From Gymnogyps californianus (Eukaryota; Chordata; Aves; Accipitriformes; Cathartidae), in NCBI RefSeq assembly GCF_018139145.2, contig NC_059500.1, positions 33,275,437 through 33,339,436 on the forward strand: a stretch of 64,000 nt of DNA, read 5' to 3'. A model generated the notes under the pieces. The model was not told the origin of the DNA, ran no database searches, and saw only the letters and a program-made list of their open reading frames with translations. Shown here in pieces: positions 13,501 through 25,500 of the stretch (the stretch's first letter is position 1; every line of letters starts with the position of its first letter). The position numbers and the translations under genes were made by a program.

Positions 13501-16500
13501 AAGCCCTGCAATTTTTGCCAATGTAAGCTGTAGGATTTGGTCAAAACTGCTCTGCAGCATCTTTTTATTTTTTTTGTTCTTTGAGCATATAACCGTATGC
13601 ACGGTACTACCAAGGATAGGAAATATTTCTTACTGTGGCACCTGGGAACCCCAACCAGCCTGGGAACTGTACGTATTACCCTAGCCACCGAGGGCAAACA
13701 CACCACGTACGACACAGGACTGTGTCTGCCCCAGAGTCCACGATCTAAGCAGAGGAGTCAAAGCCATGAATGAGCAGTAGAGGTGGAGTGAGCTGTCATA
13801 ACCCCAGCTGCCTGTGCGGCCGGAGCTGGGCACAGGGCAGGCTATCAATTCCCAGTCTGGCACGTCCCTCCCAGGCCCCCAACTCTTGAGTGCGGAGGCC
13901 ATGCTGAAGGCAAGGCAAGTCATGCTTCTCCAGGGAGCTATTGCATTATCTGTCATCAGCGCAACAAGAAACCAAAGCCACTGCAGCTCTGTGCCAGCGG
14001 ACATGGATAAGGCTCCTGCATCCTTAAACTGTTCGGCCCTCTCATTCCTCCCAGCGTATTATACGTGGCAGTAGAAGTCCTGTCTCTTTAGCTCCAGAAA
14101 CTAAGGTTGAGGAGGCAACTTCATCCCTTCACCAGTTAATGTCCTTTATTCCCAGCCACCTCTGGTTTTTTTCTTCCCTATTACAGTGCTACAGCAATGC
14201 CCCAGAGGAGCAGCAGGACTCAAGAGTTTTGACAAGAGAGGGCAAGGCGAAGAGCATTGTGCACGCTAATGAATATTTCTCATCTAGGTATCCTACCCCT
14301 CTATTATTTTCAGGCCCTGCTTCATCTTTTCCCACTTTGCTCACACCATAAAAACATAGAGCATTTATCTCTCCATCTTCATATGGGGTAAAACAACAGT
14401 CAAGAAATTGAGTGCAACCAGGAACAGGTAGTCACTAAGCTGGCACTAGCAGAAAGACACAAATCAGTAGACAAGTTTGCCTCAGTCTCACCATCTCTCA
14501 GATGGAAACAATAAATTACCTACTTCACAGGATTTTTGTGAGGTTTAACTGCAGCAGAGTAACTCAGCAGCCTAAGATCCGTTTTCATGTATGACTCAGG
14601 AATTTAGGAGAACACAAAAACATGTGCATAAACATTTTTTGCAGGATGTAGGCTTTTAATTTGCTTGAATACTTTTAAAATCCTAAGGAAGTGGGAAGTG
14701 CTTCATAACTGCTATGTACTACTATAAGCAAGAAGTTGTAAGGGAAGATGCTAGTTAAAGAGGGAGACTCCATATTGGTTTTTTCCTTTTCACGCAGTGT
14801 CTTAAGCTAAAGATTATTTAAAATACCAGAATACTGGGTGTGGTGGGTTCACCCCAACCAGCAGCTAAGCACCCACACAGCTGCTTACTCACCCCCACAC
14901 CCCATCAGTGTGGGAGAGAGAACAGGAAGAGGCTGTAAGCAAAGCTTGCTTCAGTAGAGCTTGTACAAAATAAGGAGACATACATTTACATTTGAACGCT
15001 TTTTATTTTATTGTAACTTTATAGAGAATGCTATAAAGTCATGTGTGAAAGGCTCATACCACTTTCCTTGGAGCTTTCATTCCATTTACTTAAAAACACC
15101 CCCAAGGGTGTGTGCATAACAGTTCCAGGCTATATTTGGTTGCTTCTAGACAGGACTGATTGCAACCTTCACCTTGTTCAATTTCCACAAATCCCAGTAA
15201 TGCAAAACCACCAGGAAAACGAGAGGAACTGAAAGCGCCTGGTAGCGGAGATTCTGCTTTTAAAGGTGACTGTGAAAAGGTTTTGTGAAAAGTATTTGTT
15301 TAAAAGGTGACCCACAAGAGAATTGCTGAGCACCTGCACTTCTCCTTGATCTCAATGGGAATTGCAGGTGTTCACTACTTTCCCAGGGCAGACCTTAAAA
15401 TGCCAGTATCTCGTCTCAGTGCTATGTGGTGACTGTCCCTCCTGTAAGTGGGCGGTGAAGAATGCACTGCAATACTTCAGAGTCCATTTAGTGGAGGCTG
15501 CGTCCTCAAATCGCAGTCTGTTGTGATCCCTTTGGCATCCATGCAGCTCAGCTAGTGCAAGAAATATTGTTTATTGATCTGAGTGAGAAGGACGAACAGC
15601 AAGAATACATACATACGTGCAAGGAAGCACACACATTAAGGCATGTGTTATCGTCTCTGCCCTATGACTTTCATGAGACATGGTACAATGCACTTGAATT
15701 AAGACAGCATTTTATGGTGTGCCACCTAACTTGACTGAAAGTTTGAGCAGACAAAAATGGTGTGAGACTGCTTCACAGGCTGATGGCTCCCCACACCTTA
15801 GGTCTTGTCTGACCCATATGAACAAAGAATCAAATCCAAGCAATTCAAATATTAGATGAGTCTAGGACAGACAAGAGCAGTATTAAATAATAAATAAAAC
15901 CCCCAGCATTCTACCGTCTAACCTTAAAAGCTGGAGAAATTTCATTAGCTAGTTCTGAAGTGGAAGTCAAGAGCAACAAATAAGTAATTTCAATGGTTGT
16001 ATGGATTTCAGTCACAGCACGTATTTTTCTCCTGAAGCAGTGCACACGTGTTTCTAAATCTGCTTCTGTTTAGATTCTAGGTTTCAGTCTTTTGTTTTGG
16101 AAATGTGCACTGTCAAGTTACTTTAGAGCTAAAAAGCCAAGTCAGCAAATCCTTTTGTGAAACTGAAACCCACACAACGATCCCAACAAAGTGTTTAGCT
16201 GATTAATTAGCATGGCAGTACAGTAGAGACTACCCTGCTGGCAAAAAACTAGATATAAGGCCAGATGCAACTGTCAGATCTGCACTATGATACTCTGAAA
16301 TCTGTCCGATTAAAATGTGTCAATGTGCTCAATTACTTCTGCAATAAATTGAGACTTTCACAGTAATAATTTCCATTTGGGAGGGGAGGGGGGAAGAGGT
16401 CATAAAAAGGGTCATGTTTGAAGCAAAATGCTGGCCTGCCTGGCAAAGCAATATCTTATTGAGTGCTATCTTAAAGTGAACAGTGATTCCTGTTCCTGAT

Positions 16501-19500
16501 ACACAGGTGGAGAGCCACAGTAACAACACACGAATTGACTTCAGCAATGGCAGCAAGCACAAATTCAAGAACAGATAAGCGCAGCGCCTGATGCACAACC
16601 CAATATTGGCTCATGACTGACACAAGGAAAGAAACTCTGTGCCTGGAGACTAATAAACACCTGACGAGAATCCAGCCGCTCGAAGAAACGTGGAGTCCCA
16701 CCTCGTCCCTCACAGTGATACATACCAAATGGGGTCTGCTCAGAAGCAAAACACCCCCCAAACCCTGAGCTAACGGCTGTGGCTGCATGATACCTCTCTG
16801 CTCCCCCAGCTGTCCATGCCATCCCTTTGGCAGTGGGTGCTGCTGCCACGGTCACATGGACCACACGCACTGCTCCAGCACAGGGGCCCTCCGCTCAGCC
16901 AAGCTCAGCTAAACAGGGCAGGTGTTGCTGAAATGACTCAGACCATCCTTCTGCCAGGGAACGGGCACTCCCCAAAGGGCAGCCGCAGCAATCGGTCTGG
17001 GCAGGACAACATCTTCGGCCATGCGTCTCTTTGCCCAGCAAACATGTGCTTAAGCCTGCAGGCAGTGGCAAAAGCTCCTCTGAGATACACTGGTGATCTC
17101 CTCATGTGCTCAGACAGAATCGCTTCAACTGGAAAACAGGAAGGGCATCAAGAAAATGGCAAGCCCGCACCACAAGAGGGTATTTTAAAAGTTTGACTCA
17201 CTTCTCCCAGCAAAGTCACGCTCTAAATGCATCTTGGGTATGGCCAAAAGAAGGGAGAACTGAAGGGGGACATCGGTGAAGGAGTAGTGCTTCTTAAGCT
17301 AATAGACAATGTTGGCTTAAGAATGAATGGATAATAGTTGGCCATAAATAAATATAGGGTAAGAATCAGAAAAAAATTCCTAGCCTTCAGAGGATCCAGC
17401 TTTGGAACAGCCTCCCGAGAAGAGCGGTATAGGCTAAAACCCCCAAAGCTGACACAGTTTTATGAAGAAACTCGCTTACGTTTTGAAAGGGATTTTTGAT
17501 GTACTGCATTTGACGTGAGAAAACACTGTTAACACACCTGAGACTCCTTCACCTCACACGCTGACATGTGTAATACACATACAAGGATTTGTTGCAGTTA
17601 CTTCACAAAGCAGAGTTGAATTTAAATTAATATATGCCCTAGAAAGATTAAACTGAGTCCTTGACCTTCATCAGAGGGTCTCGGTCTCCATTCTTCCTTC
17701 AACTGAATGCAAGCGCTAGTGCTCAGGAACTTAATGTGGATTTGCAACAGTCCCTGGGAGACTAGCGGGTCTATGAGCCCACTACTGGCTTCCAAAATTT
17801 TACCTGATACTTAAAACTCCACGCAAAACCAGATCTATGAAACTGTCTGATAATCCCCTTTCAGTGTGAATGTATAGAGATGTTTATCTGACATATTGTC
17901 AAATTATCTGAAACTTCAGACTCCTGAGATGAGCGAATGGGCTCAGTTTCCTTTTAACTGGTTTACTTCATCCTGCCTAAGCAAACATAACTGGAGACTG
18001 GAGAACTGCTCATCTGAAAGGCGAGACAGGCTGAGGCACCCGCACAACGTGCCAGCAAAGTGAAGCCTTACATTTGGAGAAGGAAATCGTCAGAACAAGC
18101 AGCAACCGAGGACCAGAACACCATGGACAGGCTCAGACTGAGAATTCATCTAACCTAACCAAAATGAGCTGCCAGCAGAAAACTGCTGTAAAACACCTCC
18201 ACAAGTTTGAGCTGCTTCACCATTGCCAAAGGCCAAATCCTGGAAGCACGCACCTCCATAGGTCTAACTTCAATTAGATGACTCACAAATGCTAAGTAAA
18301 GTATGTGCATAGTGTTTTCCAGATCAGATTGTAAGGCTACAACCTGTTTCTACTGGGAAGCCCTTTCTAGTTCACTACATTTTCCTTGGAAAATTGATTT
18401 TACATAAATGTTGCTGGAGTTATACCAGCACCGAATAAGATTCCACAGAGTATGAAGAAAATCTACCACACTGCTTTTTAGTTAAAGGTGTTTAAATAGT
18501 TATCACATATGAAGCTGGGGGAGAAGACAGGAATGAATTGTCTTCCCTAAATGTGTTTCCTTTTGAGATAAAAATAGCTTATTACACATCAAACATATCA
18601 GTTCAATTTGTTCTTTTCACACTGATAGCTCTGCAGTGAATCTTGATGAAAGCAGTCTGTACACAAGCAAAACTGCTAGCAATTATTGTAATTTCTGGTT
18701 TCGTGCCAGCAGTGACCAATGGGAGCATTTTGCCTTGGGGTTTAAACAAAGAAAGACTGATATTGCCTGGTTTTTTAGACTGTTTCTCTTGAATGAAGGA
18801 CATTTTTAAAGACCAGGGGGACCATTTATTGACAAAAAAAAAAAAAAATTACACCTGAACAGTTTTGTTCAAATACTTTTTTACTTGAAAAAACTGTTTT
18901 AACCTTTTTCAGTGAAATGTTTTGAAATTAAGCTTAACTACATGTAACTCAAAATAAAGTCTCCCAGACCAGAATGGTATGTATGTTAGGTTTCAGTGCA
19001 ACGAAACATTTCGAGTGACTCAAAACTTTTCTAGGTTAATGTTTTGCCAAGGAAAACAAACATTTGACAGTTACTTTTCAGTTGAAAAAATATTTATAAT
19101 TCAGTTTTTGGGTTTCTTGCTCAGATCAAACATTCAGTTACTGGCATAGTATTATTGTCTTCAGTCGGTGCTTTTAGACAGGCCATGGTGACAGCTCACA
19201 GAGATGTTCCTTTGGTCCCAGAGACAGAGGCCTGTCTATTTGACAGCTAGAAACCAAACAATTTGATCTCTGTAACTTTATTATGCTAATGTTATGGCCT
19301 CTTTGTAACTGAGTCTGCTCTTATTTAAGTTTAACCCTTATTTTAACTCAAGTTCCATGGAATATTTTAATTGTGGATGTCTGAATGAGCCAAAGCTACT
19401 TTTTGAAATAGCAAGTGAATTTCATTTGCATGTGTTTGTAAGTGGAAAGAATATGTTATTTATTATAAGGGTGGTGTATGATACACTTCTAATTTTTTTT

Positions 19501-22500
19501 GTTTTGTAAAAAGAATAAACCACAGTGCAGATAGGAACCAGCCTTAGGTAGTAGCTAAGGGTAAGGAGAGTACCGCAGGCTGTTGCTATCACACCATAAC
19601 TGAATTTGCAATCTAGACCTTGGGTAGTTTGCCATCTGAAAAACAGGAGCTTGATATACAATGCTCCACCAAGCAGCGATAATACAGTGGCCAGTAGATG
19701 TGGTGTTCAGTTTCTGGATTATACAACTTTAATGTCTAAAAACAGGATTAGTAATTCTCTGATAGTGAAAACAAACAACAGAGCTTGCTGAGTTGTGCTA
19801 TAAAAATCTATGAAATTTCTTGCTGGTCCAATTAAACAATATTGTGTTCTTTAACATTAGTCTGGCTTACTGCTATTCTGTTCTCCTACTATCCACTTTT
19901 AGTTTATATTTCAGGTGATGCTTGTATCAGGTAAAAGATTTCAAGATGTGTCAGGAAAAAAGATTTTGTGGAACTCTGGGAGAAGCAGTATTTCCTTTTA
20001 TCTGTATGTTTTTCAAAGCTCTCCTTCTATTTTGTATGAATGTATTCCCAATGTATGCATTCAAGAAAATCAATCAACAAAAATCACATTTTGAGTTTTA
20101 AATTAAAAGCAAAGCAGATTTGCTATTGGCAACACATATTTCAACACATTGCAAATGTCCTGATCTACAAGCTCAAATATATGGAAACTAAAAACATGAT
20201 AGATAATAAATGCTTGGTAGCCCCCCAAAAGGACAGGTACAATAAAACTTTTCATCTTAGCACTTTTTTTTTTCCTAGAAAAAGCAAACTTTGACTGGCT
20301 CCTATTGGTGGTAGGAAACACTACCAGCAGGACAGAGATGATAACCAGGCAGTTTGGAACTGTATTACAGAATCATCATATCCAAAGAAAAGTCACAAAT
20401 ACAATTATCTAAAAGAAAAATAGTTGTACCTTTGAAAACCCACAGCATCTTCCCTCATCTTGCTAGTCCTTAAAGAGTAGCATTTGGCCTTTTCCAAAGC
20501 TGCTTTTTCCTCTCTGATTGTTCAGTTACTTTCTCCTGGGAACTTTCCTCAACATTTTTTGCCCTTGATCACTAGTTCTTTAAATTTAGGAAAGAGCAGT
20601 TACAGATGTGATGGTTTGAAGGCACAGTCTGTTCACTGACAAGTAATTTTTGCTATTTTTTTTTTTTTTTTCAGGGGGTGGATTGCTCTTGTTTGCATTC
20701 TTGCTGTCAGTACTATGAGAAAGATTTGTGCTTGGGAAAAGTCAACCACTGTAGCAAAACTTTTCTGTAAAGAACATAAAACAACTACTTCGTTTCTCTT
20801 TAAAGGAGAGAGAACAGCTTGTTTTGGCCTCTGGATTTTTCCCCAATAGGAATGAACAGAGTATGCTATTCTAGGTGTAAAAAGTGCACCTTGAAGAGGT
20901 TATGTTTTCAAAACTATATGTGTTGGGGAGTTTATTATTTATTTTTGTAATACTTTAACTAACTCGGATATACTTCTACTGGAAATCTACATGGCTGCTT
21001 CAAACTCTCCCTGTGTGACTTGGGTCTCGGGGGCGGGGGGGGCATTTTTGCAGCTGAAGACAGCCAGGTACAAAAGCATCTCCATCACCTTGCCCTTCTT
21101 ATTTTGCCCTTTTTGGGTCAAGAAGGGAGGGAGGGTGTACATACTTAAGTTATCTGCTCCCAGCCCTAATGTGCTGTATTGACAGCTGCAGCTCCTCCAA
21201 ACTTAGACTCATGAAAGTTTTCCTTGTTGGTGACTACGCTGAGACACCATTTTCCTTCTGGCTTTAAGAGTGATCCTTCTACAAACTACATGCAGCAAAT
21301 CTGGTGTCTTTTCATTATAGTAATTTAATGCTAATGACTTGCTTCACTGAGCAGTAGAGAGGAAAAATAAGTAAAAAGAATCCCAACAGATAAAAACAGC
21401 ATGACTGAAAGTCTTGCACAAAAAGTAAATTCTTATTTCAGTGTAAGGCTTCTGAAAGTTTTAAATTATAATGTAAGCTCATCTTAACTCCTTCATGCAT
21501 AGATGTAGGTTTTAGGTTTTTTAAAATTTATTTTTCTTTTCTAGCATGAGCTCTACAGCCAGCAATAGATTGAGAAAAACTGAAGTTAATTTCTGGCCAA
21601 TATTGTGATGATTATCCTGACTTTATTTTTTCTCCTAGTCATGCTGTTTTGCTTATGAGTTTTATATTGTTAATTAAGTGCTTTCTGTTTGTTTGTCTGT
21701 TTGCAAAAAATGAACCAATAGATACCAAACCCTGGTTGGTTTAAAACATGTCAATAACTTACAAGCGACAGAAGCCTGACTTATATGGTCACATAATGTT
21801 CTTACACCGTATTTATGTTGTAGCTGGTTGTTTTCTAACAACATTTTATTGCACATAAATACATTTGTACTGCCATGTTTTGTGTCTGTTTCTGTACTAA
21901 GCCAAGTGGAAGCAACAGAGATGCAATATGGAAATTGAAATGAAGATGATATATAATACTTACATAAAGCCTGCCTAATCTTTATGCTGAAACATAGCAA
22001 AAGCATCTACCTGAATAATGTCACACATTTCTAGAGTGGATTTCTTTCTGTGGATTGGCTGCATTAAAAAAGCAGCTTATATAAAAGTGGTAGGTCTATA
22101 AAAGCCACTAACTGAAACTACTGCAGTTTGATTTCACTGTCTTTGTTTTGAGATCCTCCGAGGTTTGTCACGAGGTCTATGCATATCGACCACCACATTA
22201 CAGACTTTTCTTCCTCCAGTGTCTAGAGTTTCTGCTGCTTCAACCTGGGTCCTCTGTGTTAAATGTAGCCAGGCTGTCATTGGCAGTGGGGTGACCAAGA
22301 CATGGGAGAGAGAAGTGGGGCTACTCAGCACCAGCTGCTTTTTTCTTTGAGATGCATCATCCCTAGGCACATTCATAATGAGATATCCATGTGCTCAAGC
22401 ACACGTCCCGCACACCTCTAATTTCCAGCAGACTGTACAGGGGCGCTGAGCATCTAGCACACGGTAGAAGAGGTGGGTTCAGAGCTTGCCTGCACTTCTT

Positions 22501-25500
22501 GAACTGAATTTTGCAGTATCACGAGCCCTGGGACTGAGGGGAATGTGCATGTACTGGTAACATGTAAATGGGCAACGTCTTTTGCATTACTGGCAAATAG
22601 CTCCTTTTAACTCACTGTAGGGCTGTGGATGTCTCCAAACAATCCACTTACCTGAAGGAGAAGCTCTGAAATCAAGCAAAATGGCTAGACTTGCTCTGCT
22701 GATGTCTGCCAAGTACCTCAATAGCAACATGTTGTCTAGCAAAAATGTGGCTCCAAATGGCAGCTCCAAAGATGCTACAGAAGGCTTATGTTCCAGTAGA
22801 TTATGTCTGATTGATGTTGGTGGTTTCAATTTTCTCTGCCAGAGCTTGCTGGGTGCCCTCCACAAGGCAGATGAACAGAAGGACTCAGTGACCGTGCTCC
22901 TTTACAATAATATATCACATTCTCTCCAGTGCAGCTGTTGTGAACAAGTTCACAAGTGACTGAGAAATAAGGAAGTCCCAGGTCCCAATGGAGAGCTGAG
23001 GAGCATCAGCCCAGCCTCTGAGCAGAAGTCCCACCAGAAGCAGGGTCATCTGGAGGGAGTGTGACAGTTCTCAGTCAGCTCAGTCCATAAGCAAGGCACT
23101 GTAAGTGCTGAAAGTCAGGTAGGGCATGAGCGGGCTCTGCACCTACCTGCAGCGCATTAACCACCCATTTAACAAAGTCCGTGAAGGCTCAATAGAAAGC
23201 AATTCTTACCGACAACTGTAAAATCACGCAGGGCACATTTGACACATGTAGGCCAACAGTATGGAGACAAGGGACTGTAAAGGAGACCACTCCTTTTGGC
23301 TGACCAACCTTTGACAAACACCTGCGGAGGAGGTGAAATACGTACATTCCCTGGTGTGTGCTTCTTTTGACTTGACGAAGAACAAGTCACAGAGCTCCTC
23401 CACCCAATGTAGCAGGAGGCAAAAGACATAAATGGTGGATGGCAATGAACAAATCACGCTTCCTTGAACGCTGAAGGAGGGGTTAATCCCCACCATAATG
23501 CCTGATTCATGGTTCAGAAACACAGTTCTTCTGGGGAAAATAATCTGAGTTAAAAAAAGAAGTGGATCAAGAATGTCTGAAGCTTCACAAATGCAACGTT
23601 GAGAGGACGGATCTGCCTGACAGACTGTACTACTGTCTCCTGCCTCTCTGGTTGGGTTTTGGGCATCAAACAGTTAGCAGATTGTACATTTCTTGGGAGA
23701 TGTTTCTCCCCCAGACAACAAAAACATGTCCTGTGGCACAGATAAAGGAACATCTCCCTTTAGAAGTACATAGTTTGAAACTCAGTTGACCAGAGAGAAG
23801 CCTATGATGGAGAAAAGATACAAACGATAAAAGAGGAAATGGAGGTCAAAATGAAAGCTTTTTTTCCTTTGCTTTTCCTTGCAAAAGAAATCCAGGAAAA
23901 AGCAGGCTACTGTGCATAAGTTGGGGAGAGAAAGCAAAGGTGAGCTCCCTGCATTTTTGCATCCTATGCATGATGTATGCAGGAGGCAGGATATAGTTGT
24001 AGATATGTCCCTTGCATCTGAGCTAGAGATCTCCTGTTTGAGTGCATGGGCCCACATCCTTAATGTGAACATGGGCAAATGCTTAAAAGAAGGCAAAAAG
24101 CCATCTTGCAACAAATTTTTATGGAGCACTTGCTTTCATTTCATAATGAACTAATGGCAAACTAGCAACATGGCGGGGGGTGGGGGGAGAAATGCTAAGG
24201 CTTCACTAGCCTGTTCTGATCAAATCATGAAGTGCAGCAAGAAATCCTCTGCCTCTTCCATAATAATGTACACAGGGGAGGAAGGAATATGGCTGAACAC
24301 CCAGCCATGTCACTTACTGCTCACTTCATTTCAAGCCCACTACTGCTGCAGCCTCTCCTGGGTGCCAACAGCAGGAATGAAGTCAGATACGACATTTCTA
24401 GATAAAGTAAGTGAAGTATCTCAATTTGTTTCCATTGAGATTTTCTTCACACCCACAGCTAAGCCGCTAAGAAGCAGTGATCAATTCAGTGAAGGGATGA
24501 GGAGAAAACATAATACTGTGTTCTATTCTTTTTTTTGGCCCCTTTAAGGAAGTGAATAATATGTCTTTGAATAGTCAGAAATACCATTTTTTTGCCTGAT
24601 GGAAAATCTCTAAGAGAAAAGATGAATATGATGATCGATTGCTTCAAGCATTTTTATACTACCTGTCCCTGACCAATGGATGGGATGTACTCTCTGCACG
24701 AGATGGGGCCTGCTGAGGAGTTACTGGATAAGCTTCCACAGACTATGCTCTACAAACGACTTTATGAGTACAATAGTCCCTCTTGACCTCCTAAAATGCA
24801 TTGGTAAACTCATCATTCACTGCCACTGAAAGGACCATTTACCATTTCCATTATCTAGTTCAGAGGAATCTTTGGAGAACTAATTATCTTACTAAATGAA
24901 GACAACTTTGACTCCCCATTCCCACACCCACCTCCCCACCCCCCACACTTGTCCAAATATTACAGTAGGTTTTTGTGAAAGATGGTCCTGCTATACCTGA
25001 TACACCTCCCTCCATGCCCTCATACTCTAGGTCACACAGGGAGACAGACAGGATAGTGCTTTTAGGACTGTGGAAATGCTTTGGGAACTTTCAGATTTGC
25101 TGTAACTATTTGCATGGGGAGGTCTTTGGATTTCAAAGCACTGTGTATTAAATAAGTACAAACTTTAAGGACAAACTTGAATTACACTAACAGAAATCAA
25201 GAAGTTTGACTGATATCTTTCTGCTTAATTTGTCCCCTTGCATGCAACTCATCTTAGTTACTCTGCTGCTCTCAACTTTGAAAGTACAGCTTCAATTCCC
25301 TTCTAAACTGAAAACCTACTCCTTGTATAAGATCACAAAGGACTTCAAAAAAGTCAGCTACGCTTTTTTATGACCTTTTCTGCAACTGCACGTAATTGTT
25401 GATTATTGGACTAAAATACTGTGGGTGTGGTAGCTGAGAAGCAAGAAGAGATTAGGTAGTAAAGAGAAAAACATCAATTAACAATGCATACTATGTTTCA

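Noticed and set aside
20656..20675. Strong-looking plus-strand splice acceptor (T16 then CAG)
   Set aside because: It is a homopolymer in an intron of a minus-strand gene; no coding frame follows.
22681..22959. Plus-strand frame with a reverse-strand frame of equal length (92 codons each)
   Set aside because: Symmetric openness on both strands and lack of any known domain point to chance.
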